DNA from: Cryptomeria japonica
Taxonomy: Eukaryota; Streptophyta; Pinopsida; Cupressales; Cupressaceae
Direction of reading: 5' to 3'
Assembly: GCF_030272615.1 (NCBI RefSeq)
Contig: NC_081415.1
Coordinates: forward strand, 231,829,303-231,893,302
DNA: 64,000 nucleotides
The notes under the pieces: generated by a model
Databases searched by the model: none
Seen by the model: only the letters and a program-made list of their open reading frames with translations
Told to the model about the DNA's origin: nothing
Part shown: positions 32,076 through 44,438 of the stretch, in pieces
Position numbering within the stretch: position 1 is the stretch's first letter
How the letters are laid out: every line of letters starts with the position of its first letter
Translations under genes and position numbers: made by a program

Positions 32076-33007
32076 TCCAGACCCGATGCACCCTGTTCGT
32101 CAAATTTGAGATTTTCCTTACAGCGAGGTTTTTTGTGCATCTTGGGTCAATTTGAATCACAAAATCAGATTTGTGAGGGTTTGAAAATTCAGCCTTTTTT
32201 TGTGATCCAAGGGGCACCTTTTTTTTGGAGCAATTTGGGCCCAAAAGGACCTCACGGTTTGATTCAGGAGGCTGATTCCATGAATTTTGATATATAATTT
32301 GCCTATTTTTTTGTGACAGAAGCATCTGGGGTATGACTTTTTTATTGGAACATTTTATGAGGCACACAAATATGTACGGCGGTACTTGCACCTACATCAG
32401 AATTTTTTCCAAAAAAAAAAAATCTAGTTGGTTAAAAAAAAGATTTGATTGTTGGGTTTTTAATTTTTTTTTTAAATAGAAAAAAAAAAAAAATCAAGTG
32501 GGTGCATGTTTAGTCAAACCTTCTGCAGCAAAAGTACCTTGCATCAGCGCTGACATCAGCGGTACAAACCCACTTAATTTGGAGCTCTTTTAAATTTAGT
32601 TGATTTTCTCTATTTTTAGCCCCTCAAAGTTCAAAAAAAACAGCTGTTGGTATTTTTCTCATAACTTCGTCATACGAAGTCGAAATTGGACAAAACATAT
32701 ATTGTTGGAAAGCTCTTTCCGAGACGGTTTCATTATTGGAGGTAATATTTTCTAGTATTGCCGTTTTGCACCTATTTTTTCCAGTCAAAGTCAGAACTAC
32801 TTTTTGGCTCTTTTGGGGGCATATCCGGAGCAAATGAATAGGCGTTGGAACTCTCTATTCAGATCTGCAACTTATTTTATCAGAAAATTCATTAGGTACA
32901 TAAAGATAAGTCATTTGTGTTTTTTTCTTTTTTGCACTTTCTAGTGTTCAGATTTGTGTTAGGGTTTGGGTTTTTGTATTGTGGGGAGCATTTTTGCTCT
33001 ATTTCAC

Positions 33008-33836
33008 ATGGCAGACCCTTCCTCTATTGAACGACTCACTCCACACAATTATCACACTTGGAAAGCACATGACTCGCCTTCTCATGGCGAAGGGGTTATG
33101 GTCCCGTTTGGATGAGGTTCAACCTCAGTTGACTCGTGCATTTGAGATCATGTAGCACTGGAACCGCATGGATGAGGCCATGGGGATGCTTTCCCTGAAT
33201 ATTTCAGATAGTCTTTTGTTCCACCTTGAGGGTTGCACTACACCTCGGGCCATGTGGATGAAGTTTCAGACTCTCTTTGGCACCATCAACAAGTTTCGGG
33301 CTCTACAGATTGGGGTAGAGTTGACTTGTTTGGCACCTGATTCCTTTCGTACCATTGATGACTTTCTGATGAAATTCAAATCATTGCGATCTCAGTTGGA
33401 GGGTGCTGGTACTATGAAGACAGATACAGAGTGCATCTACCTGATTCTAACTAAGCGTCGAGGTCCTTTTCATATTTTCTCTTCTTGTTTTTTCTCCACC
33501 ATGGATGCTATGGGGGCACGTCATACCATGCCCACTTTTGAGGTGTTTTTTGATCGTTTGACTTGTGAGAAGGCCCAGATATCACAGTTGGACTCTCACA
33601 CCGGATCACAAAACTATGCCTTGGTTGTACAGTCATCTCAAGAGCCACAGAAGCAGAAACAGAAGCCAAAGACCAAAGAGCCTGGGAAAGATTCTAGTTC
33701 ACAACAGTCCTCTGGCCCACCTCCTCCTAAAGGGGGAAAATCGAAGAAAGATAGACCTAAGTGTGCTTATTGCAGCAAGCCAAATCATTACGAGTCTCAG
33801 TGCTATGAGAAGAAGATTCATGGATATGCAAAATAG
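33008..33836 (+). pseudogene. element C gag
   Basis: ATG at 33008 opens MADPSSIERLTPHNYHTW. A frameshift near 33068 moves to the frame used to the end, and a TAG near 33153 interrupts it. The body has TTPRAMWMKFQTLFG and TIDDFLMKFKSLRSQL, a Copia gag domain, then a Lys/Pro-rich stretch and one zinc knuckle CAYCSKPNHYESQC. It ends at TAG 33834, but the same frame continues into the protease, as in an ancestral gag-pol fusion. Confidence 0.9.
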
Positions 33837-33845
33837 GTTTCAGAT

Positions 33846-34859
33846 TTGACAGCTCTTCTTCAAAAGAGCAACATTGATATTCCTTCTTCTTCTACTTCTC
33901 ACAGGTCTTCTTCTTCATTCCAGACAGATGGACAGGACAAAAGTAAGGGTCATGCATTATGTACAACAGTTAGTCCACCTTCTTCTAGGTGGTTGCTTGA
34001 TTCAGGTGCTTCACATCACATGGCATCTTCTCAGGATATTTTCTCATCTTTTCAGGCTTCTCCTACACCACACATTTTGATGGGTAACAACATTGTTATG
34101 ACTATATGTGGGAAAGGTTCTATCGACATTGATGATGGTACGTTTCATGATGTATTATGTGTTCCATCTTTGTCCTCTAACCTTCTCTCCATCTATCAGA
34201 TTACTCACAGTGGGACAGGGAAGACAGTTGATTTCACCCAAGATTCAGTGCACATTAGAGACAGTGAGACTGACAATATTGTTGCAACAGGGACAATTGA
34301 TCATTCTTCCCGCTTGTACTCTTTCTCTCATTTTGGTCCACCATCTCCACTGCTGGAGAATCGCTCTCTTTCTTCAAGAGAGCATGTTGAGGTGAACTCA
34401 GGTCACTTGAACTTGTGTGTTGTTCCTGAGACCAGTGTTGTGACTTCTACACCTCCACCTCCTGTTGAGATTGCTTCTGTTCAGCAGGATTCCTCTTCAG
34501 CATTGCCTGACATTGTAGCTCCATGCATCGAGCCACCTAATCCAGTTGTTGAGGATATTTCAGAGGGTGTTCATTCCCTCTCAGATGACAGATTCAACAC
34601 ATCTGTTGTCCCACCATCATTAGGGATTCCACTACAACATCATCATGCATTCTCCTTTGAGCATCATCCAGGTCTTCTAGTTTCACCTCCTGTTCAGGGG
34701 TATCCTCTTCTTTGCCTGCAGCCTTTGTTTCTTCTGTATTGGAGACACATTGGTTTGACTATCGGCATAGGAGTTCTATCATTCTGGGGGGGCTTTGGAG
34801 TCTCAAACCTCTCTCATGGGGGGGTTGGTTGTAGACATGTTCTTGAGAGAGTCTCTTGA
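33846..34859 (+). pseudogene. element C protease plus linker tail
   Basis: Same frame as gag. The aspartic protease motif LLDSGASHHMASSQDIF and the flap-side VLCVPSLSSNLLSIYQI are clear. After about residue 180 the frame changes to a Pro/Ser/Val-rich, low-complexity sequence like the region between integrase and RT in complete Copia elements. It ends at TGA 34857. The whole GAG-pre-integrase and integrase core, and everything after the linker, are missing. Confidence 0.88.
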
Positions 34860-35065
34860 GACATGCACTTGTACTTTCTTTTTTCCATCTCTTTTTGGAG
34901 AGGAGTTTTTTCCCACTGGGTTTTCTCCTTTTTCTCGACTTTACAGAGATTTGCATGTTGTGATTGGGTACATCATCAGGCCTTGTTGTTGGGACCCAAA
35001 TTTGCATTGTTGCATGTAGCTGCTTTCATGCACTTAGCTTTTTGGCTACTCCCTAAATTCATCTT

Positions 35066-35074
35066 AAGGGGGGG
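35066..35074 (+). other. polypurine tract of element C
   Basis: AAGGGGGGG directly before the 3' LTR. Confidence 0.85.
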
Positions 35075-35434
35075 TGTTAGAGTAAAGGTTTTATTTACTT
35101 AATTAATTTAATCATATTGATTAATTAATTAAGTCACCTTTTCTTTTTTCACTTAAGCTTAATTTAGGAAGCTTTTTTAGGCATTTAATAATTATTTTAT
35201 TTCATGCATTCAACCCTTAGGGTTTGCTTTAGGGTTTTGATATCCTTTATTAAAGGATTGATCTCATTTTAATTAATTCATTCTGGCAAGTTAATTCAAT
35301 TCTGATTCTTCTTGCAATTGCCTCCAATTATACTTGCACTCTCTTGTTTGTAGGTTTTTCTCTTGTATGTGGCAGGTATTTGCGTGCAGGTGATTATTGG
35401 GCACTATGGAATTTATCAATCATGAATTCTAACA
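35075..35434 (+). repeat. 3' LTR of element C
   Basis: 360 bp, starting TGTTAGAGTAAAGG and ending TTCTAACA, followed by TSD AAATA. Confidence 0.95.
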
Positions 35435-35439
35435 AAATA

Positions 35440-36369
35440 TTCGTTAGAGATGTCATCATGAAAAATTGAGGTCAAAGCTGGTTGACCGAATGACGACACA
35501 AATATCGAGGCAGGAGTTGATCATCTCGGGAAATTGTGTAAACGCGTTGCGTGCATAAAACCGAGACAAAAAACTAACAGTTTTTGAGGTTGAACATAAA
35601 ATATTTTCAGCATGGATCCCAATGTACGGATTTTGGAGGACCCAAAAAAGTTCGTAAAAAACCCACAAATATGTAGGTTAAGATTGTTTCCAACAAAAAA
35701 ACAAAGGGTTGTGAGCAAAACCCTAGTTGACAAAACCTTAGGGCGTTGAAAATAACAAATGCCTAGGAGATTTTTTTGGAAGTTGCAGAAGATTCATGCA
35801 GATACAAATAGGTCGGCGTGGAAAGACACAACAAAAATGCAGAGGAATTGCGGGCAAAAAAGAAAAACCTCGGATCGCAAAAAAAATTCCGAATAATGGC
35901 AGGAGTCGTTGCAAAAAAGTCCCACGAACATAGAAAAAATGTAGACCCCAGACGTTCGTTGCGCGGGAATACAGAATACAGCCGCCGCCACGAAATTAAA
36001 CTACAGATCACGCAAAAGAAAAAATATCGTGATATTTGCAGAGAGGTAGTTGCGATTTATGTTAGAAAGAGGCGCAGATCGTGTTAAAAACACAAGCAAA
36101 GCCACTAAAAACGTGAACAAGAGAGCGCAAGTTTTACAGATCGTGCGCTGAAACCCGCAAAACAAAAAGTCGCGATTTTGCAGATAATGGATCGCGAAAA
36201 AAAAAACTTTTACAAGCCCGGGTCGCGAAATTTGCAAAGTGAACGGATGGGTTGAGACGAAAAACGTGAAAAGGAATCATGTTAAAACCCACAGGCATAC
36301 GAGCAGACATAGGAAAAAAAAAATTGAAAAATTTATTTCGAAAAAGTTTTCCGAAAAAATTTAGCCTAT
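35440..36369 (-). other. element B leader and decayed gag start
   Basis: Lies between element C and the element B primer site. AT-rich, with only short open frames. I could not read a gag N-terminus with confidence. Confidence 0.5.
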
Positions 36370-36383
36370 GCTCTGATACTATA

Positions 36384-36577
36384 TAGTAGAAGAGTATTTG
36401 GTAAAAAATCTGATTGAATTAATGAATGATCAGATGATCATTAAATAGATTACAAAGAGATCAATGTTTCTAATAAGAAACAATTGATAACAGATGCAAA
36501 AAATAGAAATTCCTAATATTTACAATATATTACAAAATTGACCATTAAATTAACTGAATAAAGATATTATTCTAATA
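36384..36577 (-). repeat. 5' LTR of element B
   Basis: 194 bp. On the minus strand it starts TATTAGAATAAT and ends CTTCTACTA, two bases before the primer site. It is 10 bp longer than the 3' LTR because of one indel. Confidence 0.92.
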
Positions 36578-36582
36578 AAAAT

Positions 36583-37454
36583 AAAGTGCTTGTTTGACTC
36601 AACTGTGCCTGGCTGTTTAAAAGACACATATCCTTTTTGTCCATTCTTCTTGTGGTCTCTTCCATCTGTTTTTTTCTCATTGAAGATGATGAGTTAGTTC
36701 TCAATTGGGCTATGAACATCTTTTATCTCCATGTGACATTTTAGGATTAGCTAGGGCGTGTTAGTTTAAAAACGAACAATCTTTTGTGTTATTTAATAAA
36801 AAAATATATTTTAAAATTTTCTGTTTTTTCAGGGTTCTTGTAGGTTTGCCAAACTCATTGTTTGATGCAAATGTTGTGGCATGCTCCTCATTGTTTGTAC
36901 TCTAAATCCCTTTTTTTCTCCTTAATCTCCAAGACAGACCATTTATTTGCTTGTCTTGAGCTGGTCTTTGATAAGAGTTAACAAATGCAATAGAACATTA
37001 TCAAACGCACAATTCTACAAATTATTCATTTCATAGACAACATGCGGGAACAGGTAGAAAAATTAATTTAGAAGTGATTGTTTCTTCTATGAGTCTATCT
37101 AGTCAAAATTTAAGGTTTAAGAAAAATAAAAATAGAAGTTTAATCAACTGTTATTTTGTTAATAATTTTTGTTTTTTGAAATTTAGACTAAATAAAGAGG
37201 AAAGTGAAAAGGTTTTTACAGGTGTGGCCGTATAAAAGATGACATGGGGGCCAAAAGTGAGGGTTAGGCAGTTGAAGCATTGGAATATTATCATTCTTTT
37301 TATTTATTTTTCTTTATTTATTTTTTCATTTGCTTTGTAGGAAAGAGTTGAGGGTACCAAAGCATACAAACATTTATGAAAAATAAAGTTTATAGAGCTT
37401 ATTAGTGTTTTTTTGGATTGTGGATGCCTTTTTGTTCTTGAATGCTCCTTGCAG
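36583..37454. other. unassigned intronic DNA
   Basis: AT-rich. No gene, terminal repeat or domain seen. Confidence 0.45.
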
Positions 37455-37711
37455 AGGGAAACGTCCCTTGAGTTGCAGGGCCATCCTAGGGATGACCACC
37501 TCTACAGGTTGTATTTGAAGGGATGACGGGGGAATCTTTTCTTGCTCTCCTCAGGCTGTCTCTGATTCAGCTTCTGCCCAAATACCCTAGGTATGTGTCC
37601 CCAGGAAACACTGTGAATTTCCCAATTGCGACCAAATTATTAGTACTTGACAAAGAAGGAAAACCCATTTTGGAGCTTGAAGGCCTTCTTTCTATTCTTC
37701 CTAGTATGTGA
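37455..37711 (+). pseudogene. unidentified coding-like relic
   Basis: A stretch with protein-like composition in an AT-rich setting. One frame (37523-37711) reads ESFLALLRLSLIQLLPKYPR, then NFPIATKLLVLDKEGKPI and LELEGLLSILPS. Another frame just upstream reads SLELQGHPRDDHLYRLYLKG. A CTTGCAG acceptor-like site precedes it. The frame change suggests a decayed exon. It is not needed to join the NAD kinase exons, so it may be an exon of another gene copied into this intron. I do not recognise the family. Confidence 0.4.
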
Positions 37712-40700
37712 TTCTGAGTTTCTATGACAATGGTTTGCATGTAATCAAGTTGGCTGCAAAATATTGAATATTTGTGACAATTTCTTCTTTTGTGTTGAAC
37801 TCCTCTGTTTTCCTTAACATAATTGACAGTTTGAGATTGTCTTTTTTGCCCGATAAATTTTAATGATTGAATGCATTTGAGACATTTTTCTAGGTGGGTG
37901 TGTGACAATCTTTTCAAGGATCTTGATAGGTATTTATGCTTATACCAAGTCTTCACTTTTCTCTTCTGGAAAGTGCTTCATTGAACAATAATTTCATGTG
38001 ACCAAACCTACTCTAATGGCCGCTGCTTAATTAGCCCAATTTGCTTCTAAACAATAATCAGTTTCTCTAAACTGGTGTACTCTTGAGTCATATTGATCTA
38101 TTTTTGGTCATTCTTAAATATTAATAATTTTTTTTTCTTTCTTTCTCAGCTTCGTGGATGGGGGGATGGCACATATATATGTATATATACATATACACAG
38201 CCGTTCCCCTGCTGTCCCCAAAATTTAGGATTTTGCCATCCCCAAAACCCTGTCTCCTATCCCATATATATACATATAAATAATATACACGGCAGGGGAA
38301 CACCTATTATAGATATACACACCCACACAAACCCCCATACCATAATTTCCACAAAATGTATAGAATTAAATAATAATCAAAGAATTGAGAACATGCTAGA
38401 TTCCTTCCTGCATCCTCATCTCATCATATTTTCCTCTCAGGCTATCTACTTTATCCTTTTGAACAATGCCAATTTTCAAATCTTAAATGTGGATTTTAAA
38501 CCCTTTTGAGTTTACAAAATATTTGACAACCTCTGACAAGTAATAGATTCCAAATTTTTCTTGTGAATATGGACCTTAAATTGATGATCTAGGTTGGTAT
38601 TGGGGTTGGCAGAGATAAAAGTCCTATGTCAGGGACGAAGTCCTAAAATGTTTACCTTTACATTTACAAAGTTGAAGATGTTTCACTATTGAAGTTGTAG
38701 AAAGTGCCTGGCCGTTGGCCTTGCTATACCTTGAAATTTATCATACAATAAAATAAGTTATTTTCCTCTCATATTCCCTCTGAAGTTAAGATGTGCATCC
38801 CTTTTGTAAAGTGGAAAAGTTTGCAAATCTGTTTCTGGTAGAAAAACCCGGTGTGCAATTGCCAATTGTGATTTTCAGGCATCCCTGAGAATGACCAGCT
38901 GAAAATCCAACCTTCATAAGAAGAGTTCGAGAAAACTGCTGATGTGTGATCAGTTTGCCCATCTTTGCTACCTGCTTTAAATTTCCATTTACAAGAATAA
39001 TCTGATGTACTGGTAGGCAGGCTATCAGCATGGCCAACAGTGTTATTTGTCCCACATAAACCAGTCTCAGCAATAGAAAGACATCAACCCGGGGAACAAA
39101 TATTTCATACATGCAGCTATGATGTTGTAAAACGTACTGCTATATAAATATCATTACATTTGTAAACAATTCATGTCATGAGGGGTAATACATGGAACAT
39201 TGCATGGATGCCTCACATATCCACAGGGCCCCTCTGTGAGTATGTTCCCAGGAGACACACCCTATGTGAAGGAGCCGTCCCTGAGATGGCCCCAAAACAC
39301 AGGAAAAATCCCCCCAACCTTGAAACATCCTGTCTCTAGAATGGTGTGAAAAATTAAAACCCCTGGCAATCGCCCGGTGGAACACTAAAAATAGTAAAAA
39401 TCAAAGTTCAGTAAAAGTCATAGTGATAAATTATTACAGATGTCACAACCAATGCTATTGAACAATTTCCTTTTTTTTGTGTACAAATGCCTGTTGTGAC
39501 ATCAGTTTTGTTTTGAGAGAAATAGGAAATGAATTATGTAACCTACACAATATTTATGGGAATCGCAATGATTTTGGTTTAACAAGTTCATAGAAATATT
39601 TAACAATATAAAAGATGGCATTCAATGGTATCAGAAAACTAGGCATCCTCAAGAATGTCGGTATTTGAGACATGTAATCTGCATTTTAAAATTTTTTCTT
39701 TTAGTATAGATAACAATTTGAAAACTTAATCTTTGCCTGAATCTACAGAGGTGCTTAGGGGCTTGTGTGGAACCCATGGTTTTAAACTTTTAATTAGAGC
39801 AGTCTTTTGTTACAAACAGTTTATTGAAAGGATCCAGGTAAAACATTCACTTTACTTATCTGCTTACATTCTGTATTCTCTCTTAACATAGATAATAGGC
39901 CTCCAGCCACAGTAGGACTATGGCTCAAGCATTTTGAGTGCTTCACTTTAATTTTAATTTTTTTAGCAACTAGTAGGAATAAGGTTTGGTTTATTATTGA
40001 CGACCTTTTGACAATGGCAGATGAGACAGGTTTCAGATAAGCATTTCTATTTTATTAATTTTGTAGGCATAAAGTTGTAACTACTGAAATGTCCCAACAA
40101 ATTCCTGGAAGATGTTTTATTCTTTTGTTTTTTCCCCATAGAAATTGGGCATTGCTCTGGTCTTTGAAACACAGAGGAAATCACTGCACAAAAATAGTGA
40201 TTGTCTTTGAATTTATTTTTTGATAGAAGTGCCTTTCATCTCTGCAGTCCTTGTTCACACTTGCGTGGGGATGTAATCGTGAGAAGAATACACGGCATAA
40301 GCATGATGTTGTTTCTTTTGAGAGTGGTAATATTACTACTGCTGTCCGCAGCAGTAAGCAGGTACAAAATCATTTCTATTTCCGCATCAAATGTCTAAGC
40401 CATTATACATAGTAGATACACATACTAGCACATAGATACAAACATTAGCACATATTTGTTATGCTTTAAGACATAGATATACACATGTAGCACATGCACA
40501 CATACATAATATCTCACTTCTTGTTATGTTTAGAAATAATAAATAATCCTTGATTCCTATTATTACATTTTGATTGTTTTGCATGTCTCATATCTGTTAT
40601 ATCTTTTATATGAGATAGATTCACAAACTAATGGGCAAATCATGATTAAATCCAAGAATTGGATAAAGGATTCTTATCTTATTTGTTAAATGGTAAGTAG

Positions 40701-40757
40701 TGTGCTTTTCTTGGGTACATTGTATTACTAAATTTCATTATTGGTTGATGTGTTTAG
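37712..40757. other. unassigned intronic DNA
   Basis: No gene seen. The stretch 38161-38301 has nested inverted repeats (GGGGATGGCA with TGCCATCCCC, and GTTCCCCTGC with GCAGGGGAAC) around ATATATGTATATATACATAT, possibly a decayed small DNA transposon. The last bases (TGTTTAG) are the acceptor of the next exon. Confidence 0.45.
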
Positions 40758-40852
40758 ATAACTTTGGAGTGGGTTTCACCTCCGCAATCTGTGATAATAC
40801 TGACGAAGCCTGACTCCACTTCTGTACGAGAATCATGCAAAGAGATGGTCCG
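40758..40852 (+). CDS. NADK1: NAD kinase exon (NADK1-like)
   Basis: A 95-bp exon between a TGTTTAG acceptor and a CG|GTAGGTG donor. It encodes ITLEWVSPPQSVIILTKPDS followed by TSVRESCKEMVR, the Arg codon being split across the intron. This is the conserved start of the plant NAD kinase core (Leu-x-Trp-x-x-Pro-Pro-Gln, then Thr-Lys-Pro-x-Ser-Thr-Ser-Val). The enzyme phosphorylates NAD(H) to NADP(H) with ATP. NADK1-type enzymes are cytosolic in Arabidopsis. The reading frame joins perfectly with 50863-50969. The isoform symbol is by resemblance, and NADK3- or NADK2-type origin is less likely. Confidence 0.87.
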
Positions 40853-41604
40853 GTAGGTGTTATAACTATCGTCTAATTTCGTAGCTGCTTTAAAGCAATC
40901 AAATTGATATTTATTTAATTTTAGTTGCGTAATTCATTATTGACTTCATGTGTTAAAATTTCTCAGGCATGTCATTTGGTTTTGAACTCCTAAATAAGTG
41001 AAACATACTTAGAAACATAATAGTTTTGCTCATAAAAAACAAGAAACGAGGTTTTGAAAAACATAAATTATACAACTGGAATAAAATATAGAAGGATAAA
41101 AAGTTGAAATTGGATTAGTTGCATCCATTGGGTTGAAAAATTGGTAAATTAGTTTAATGTTTGTCCTATATCAAATTTTGTTTTGTTTATTTAGCATAGC
41201 TTTGATACTTGCTTTGAATCTAGGGCAGTTCCAAAAAAGACTTGTTTTATTTGAGTGGCTGTGAAAAATGAAAGAATTGACCTTTCCCCCTTTTTTTTTT
41301 TTTTTTCCTGTTCTTAGAGTGGTGCACCATGATTTATCATTTAATCTTGTCCACTCCTCACTAATGTGTATAAAATACCATTACAAAAATATATAACACA
41401 TAATGATTACCAAGATATTTGATATTAAACTAAGGAGTTAAGGTATTCCTAAATAAGAGTTACCAAAGCTTTATTCATAAAGGATAAGAGGGACAACTAA
41501 TAATGCAAAGGATAAGAACTTAACTAAAAGAATAGAAAATATTCCCAAAGTCTATCCTAGAGACAAAATTGACCATTATATACTATTTATTACAATAATT
41601 CTAT

Positions 41605-42541
41605 ATTAATGGTCATTCCATGAACTACACCAAGCTTATCCTGAAATTTTACAAATTTGTCAGGACTCAGTGACTTGGTAAGAATGTCTACAATTTGATT
41701 CTCATAAGGACAATACTGCAACATTTCCAATCCATCGACAAGTTGCTTGAGGAAATGACAATGAAGCTCCACATGTTTGGTATGCTCGTGGAAGATTGGA
41801 TTCTTGGCAAGCTCTAGCACCCTTTGATTGTCGTAGAACAAGGGTTGAGGCCTTGCTTGAGGCATTTTCATGTCTAGAAGCATCCTTCCAAGCCATATTG
41901 CTTCACATGTTGCTTTTGTGATTCCTTGATACTCTGCTTTTGTGAGGAAAGAGCTATTGCCTGTCGTTTCTTGCTAGTCAATGTGACCACCCATGCCAAG
42001 ATTGAAAACATATACAAAAGTGGATTTTTTGTCATCAATAGAACCTACCCAATTTGAATCTGTGAATCCAACCAGCCTATGATCTTTGCTTCTATTGTAT
42101 AGAATGCCAAAGTCAAGTGCCTATTTCACATATCTCAACACTCTGTTTGCTGCAACCCAATGATCTACCTTTGGGGTTATTTTGAATATGGAAATGAAAT
42201 TGACAACATAGCTCAAATCAAGTCACGTAGCTGTAAGATAGATGAGGCTGCCCACTAGTTGCCTGAATACTGACTCATTTACTACATTTGAGTCTATTTT
42301 GGCTGAAAGCTTCAACCCTTTCTCCACCATAGTTGTAGACAAGATTTTGCAAAATGTCATTTTGAATTTGTTGAGAAAACTCTTGGCATATTTAGATTGA
42401 GAAATAAAAATATCATCACTTATTTTCCAAACATCTACATTTAGGCAATAATGTAGGAGGCTTAAATGAGTCAATATCAAAAGCTTTACTCAAATTAATT
42501 TGATATTTTCAATCAAATGCGCTTCACTATTTATAAGTATA
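41605..42541 (-). pseudogene. element F RNase H and RT C-terminal half
   Basis: RNase H: FYDNQRVLELAKNPIFHEHT and KHVELHCHFLKQLV. RT: LLHYCLNVDVWK, SQSKYAKSFLNKFKM and ESVFRQLVGSLIYLTAT. These are the same blocks as in element B, with more stops. The DDIIL remnant of the active site lies at the edge of the hAT-like insertion. Confidence 0.87.
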
Positions 42542-42549
42542 ATATCATC

Positions 42550-43474
42550 CATGGCTGAAAAACTCGTAAAAAAATCGTCTGAATTGTGAGTACTCGTGAG
42601 CCAAATATGGCCACAAGTCACTTGTGTAAAAATTCAGGGATAAGTTTTCCATTAAACTCGCCCCAATTTTTAGGGTAAAAATCGCACAAAAAATGTTGTA
42701 CCTCGGCAGGGAAATCGCCAAAAGAAAATCTGATATTTTTAGGGTTTCAAAAATCGTAGATAGCTTTCCAATGCAAGCTCCAGGGGATCCCGTTGATGCA
42801 ATAGCTTTCCAACGGAGCTCTAGGGGATCCTGTTGAGCGATAGCTTTCTGATGCAATACTTGGCATCCCTTTTTTTGGTTTCTCTTGCTAGTCTACATTG
42901 CAGATTTAACTTGTTTGTTTTGCTCACAGAGATATGACATCACAAGTTTATGTTAATATAAATTTGATGAGGAAGAGTGTTTTAATAGGAGCGAGTAAAT
43001 CAAATCAAGGGATTCGAGCCCGCAACCAAAGAATAACTAAAATATGTATATATTTTATCAATAATTTTATTTAATTACATGTGGCTTACAAAATATATTA
43101 TAAATAATAATCTATAAGAAAATTTATTTGGAATATGGATGAATTTTAATTTTTAATATTTAATAAAAAAATGTTTTAGCTCATCAAAAATTCAAAATTA
43201 TTAATGGATAATAATTTTGTATAATAATAAATTATTATTTGTTTGATCGAGTGACTAGTAAACGTCAATAAATATTCAAAAGTATAATTGTAAGACATTC
43301 TAGAATTATTGAAAATTTGAAAGTATTCCAGTTTTAAGAAATTATGTATTTTCAAATGTTTGATAAAGTTGCCAAGTTATTGTTGATTTTTTCTTGATAT
43401 TTTTGGCAGGTCCCGAGTTTTTAAATTTTATGGGCCAGCCGAGTCATTGCCAAGTCCAAGTTTTTAAAACTATG
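42550..43474. mobile_element. hAT-like non-autonomous element 1 (925 bp)
   Basis: It is bounded by an 8-bp duplication ATATCATC (42542-42549 and 43475-43482), made from the Copia RT active-site codons. The left end starts CATGGCTGAAAAACTCG. The right end, reverse-complemented, starts CATAGTTTTAAAAACTTGG. These give an imperfect terminal inverted repeat. The 8-bp TSD is diagnostic of hAT-type insertion. No transposase frame is present. Confidence 0.75.
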
Positions 43475-43482
43475 ATATCATC

Positions 43483-43793
43483 TATATAAATAACCAGTAG
43501 AATGTTCTCATTGCGTACACTTTTGACATACAGTATTGACATACAGTTTTGGAAGTCTTGTACACTTCTTCCTCTTAATCACCATTGAAGAAGGCACTTT
43601 TTATGTCCATTTGATGGACTTTCCAGCCAAACTGAGCTGCCATGGCCGGAACTAAATGGATGGGGTTCATCTTTGCTATAGGAGCAAAGGCCTCCTCATA
43701 GTAAATGCCTTCTTTTTGTGAGAACCCTTTTGTGACCAACCATGTTTTGTACTTGTCAAGCGTACCATCAACTTTGTACTTGACTTTGTACAC
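43483..43793 (-). pseudogene. element F RT N-terminal half
   Basis: Minus frame with MYKVKYKVDGTLDKYKTWLV, TKGFSQKEGIYYEEAFAPIA and HQMDIKSAFFNGD. Directly homologous to the element B RT start. Confidence 0.88.
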
Positions 43794-44438
43794 TCATTTG
43801 TAGCCAATGGATTTCTTCTCAGGTGGAAGGTCTGAAAGAATTCAAGTCTTATGTTTCATAAGACTCTTATGTTTGGTTTACATGGCCTTTTCTTATTCAA
43901 GTTTTCCTTTTGCCTCCACAAATTCTTGGGGCTTATAAACTCCTTGAAAATTTGGCCATAAGGGTGAAGTTAACTACATTCTTGTTTTTGCCTCTCAATG
44001 ATCTACCCTTGATCGTTTCACCATCTCAAACATCATCAATGATATGCTTTCCGACCACATTGGTCGATTTTTAGGAGCATCTTCAGCCAAATTACTGTTG
44101 TCACCATGACTTGGGCTTCTCATTTCTATTTCATTTGGATACTGATCTAGGTTATCATCAATAAGTTCTTATGGTATTGTTACCTTCCTGGGAGACTCAT
44201 GCTTAGAATCCTCCCCCACTTTGGGTGGAGTCAGCAAAAGTCAAACACTTGAATCCTTAGCCTTAATAGACTGATCTTCAGTGATCTTGATCTTTGAAGA
44301 GAGCTGAAAAGGTCTAACTTATTCATTAATCAGAACATCCTTGTTGGAAGTCAAATGGTTTGTGTCAATATCAATATGCTTGTAGGCTTTGTGATATTCA
44401 TTGTACCTGTGTAAGCATTAACATCTTACTCTTAGGGT

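Larger units (their letters stand above)
31708..35434 (+). mobile_element. element C: non-autonomous Copia (gag-protease only), nested in B
   Basis: LTRs of 356 and 360 bp with TSD AAATA at 31703-31707 and 35435-35439. Primer site TGGTATCAGAGC directly follows the 5' LTR (32064-32075). Polypurine tract AAGGGGGGG (35066-35074) directly precedes the 3' LTR. Between them is a 3.0-kb interior with gag and protease, then a Pro/Ser/His-rich tail like the usual integrase-RT linker. Integrase, RT and RNase H are absent. This matches the class of LTR elements that keep only gag. It inserted into the gag of element B on the opposite strand. Confidence 0.93.
27340..36577 (-). mobile_element. element B: Copia retrotransposon with nested insertion
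   Basis: A minus-strand Copia element with LTRs at 27340-27523 and 36384-36577. The TSD is ATTTT on the minus strand, AAAAT at 27335-27339 and 36578-36582. The LTRs start TATTAG rather than TG. A tRNA-iMet-type primer site (TAGTATCAGAGC, plus positions 36370-36381) follows the 5' LTR, and the polypurine tract AAGGGAGGG (27524-27532) precedes the 3' LTR. Gag, protease, integrase, RT and RNase H appear in the Copia order. Without the nested element C it is about 5.5 kb, a normal Copia size. Many stops show it is dead. Confidence 0.93.
6854..40757 (+). other. putative 33.9-kb intron of the NAD kinase gene
   Basis: This spans the GT at 6854 to the AG at 40756-40757. It contains elements A, H, D, B and C plus scraps. 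The intron call depends on 6666-6853 being the preceding exon. The 3' splice site at 40757 (TGTTTAG) is well supported by the downstream coding match. The size fits the very long transposon-filled introns known in conifers. Confidence 0.5.
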
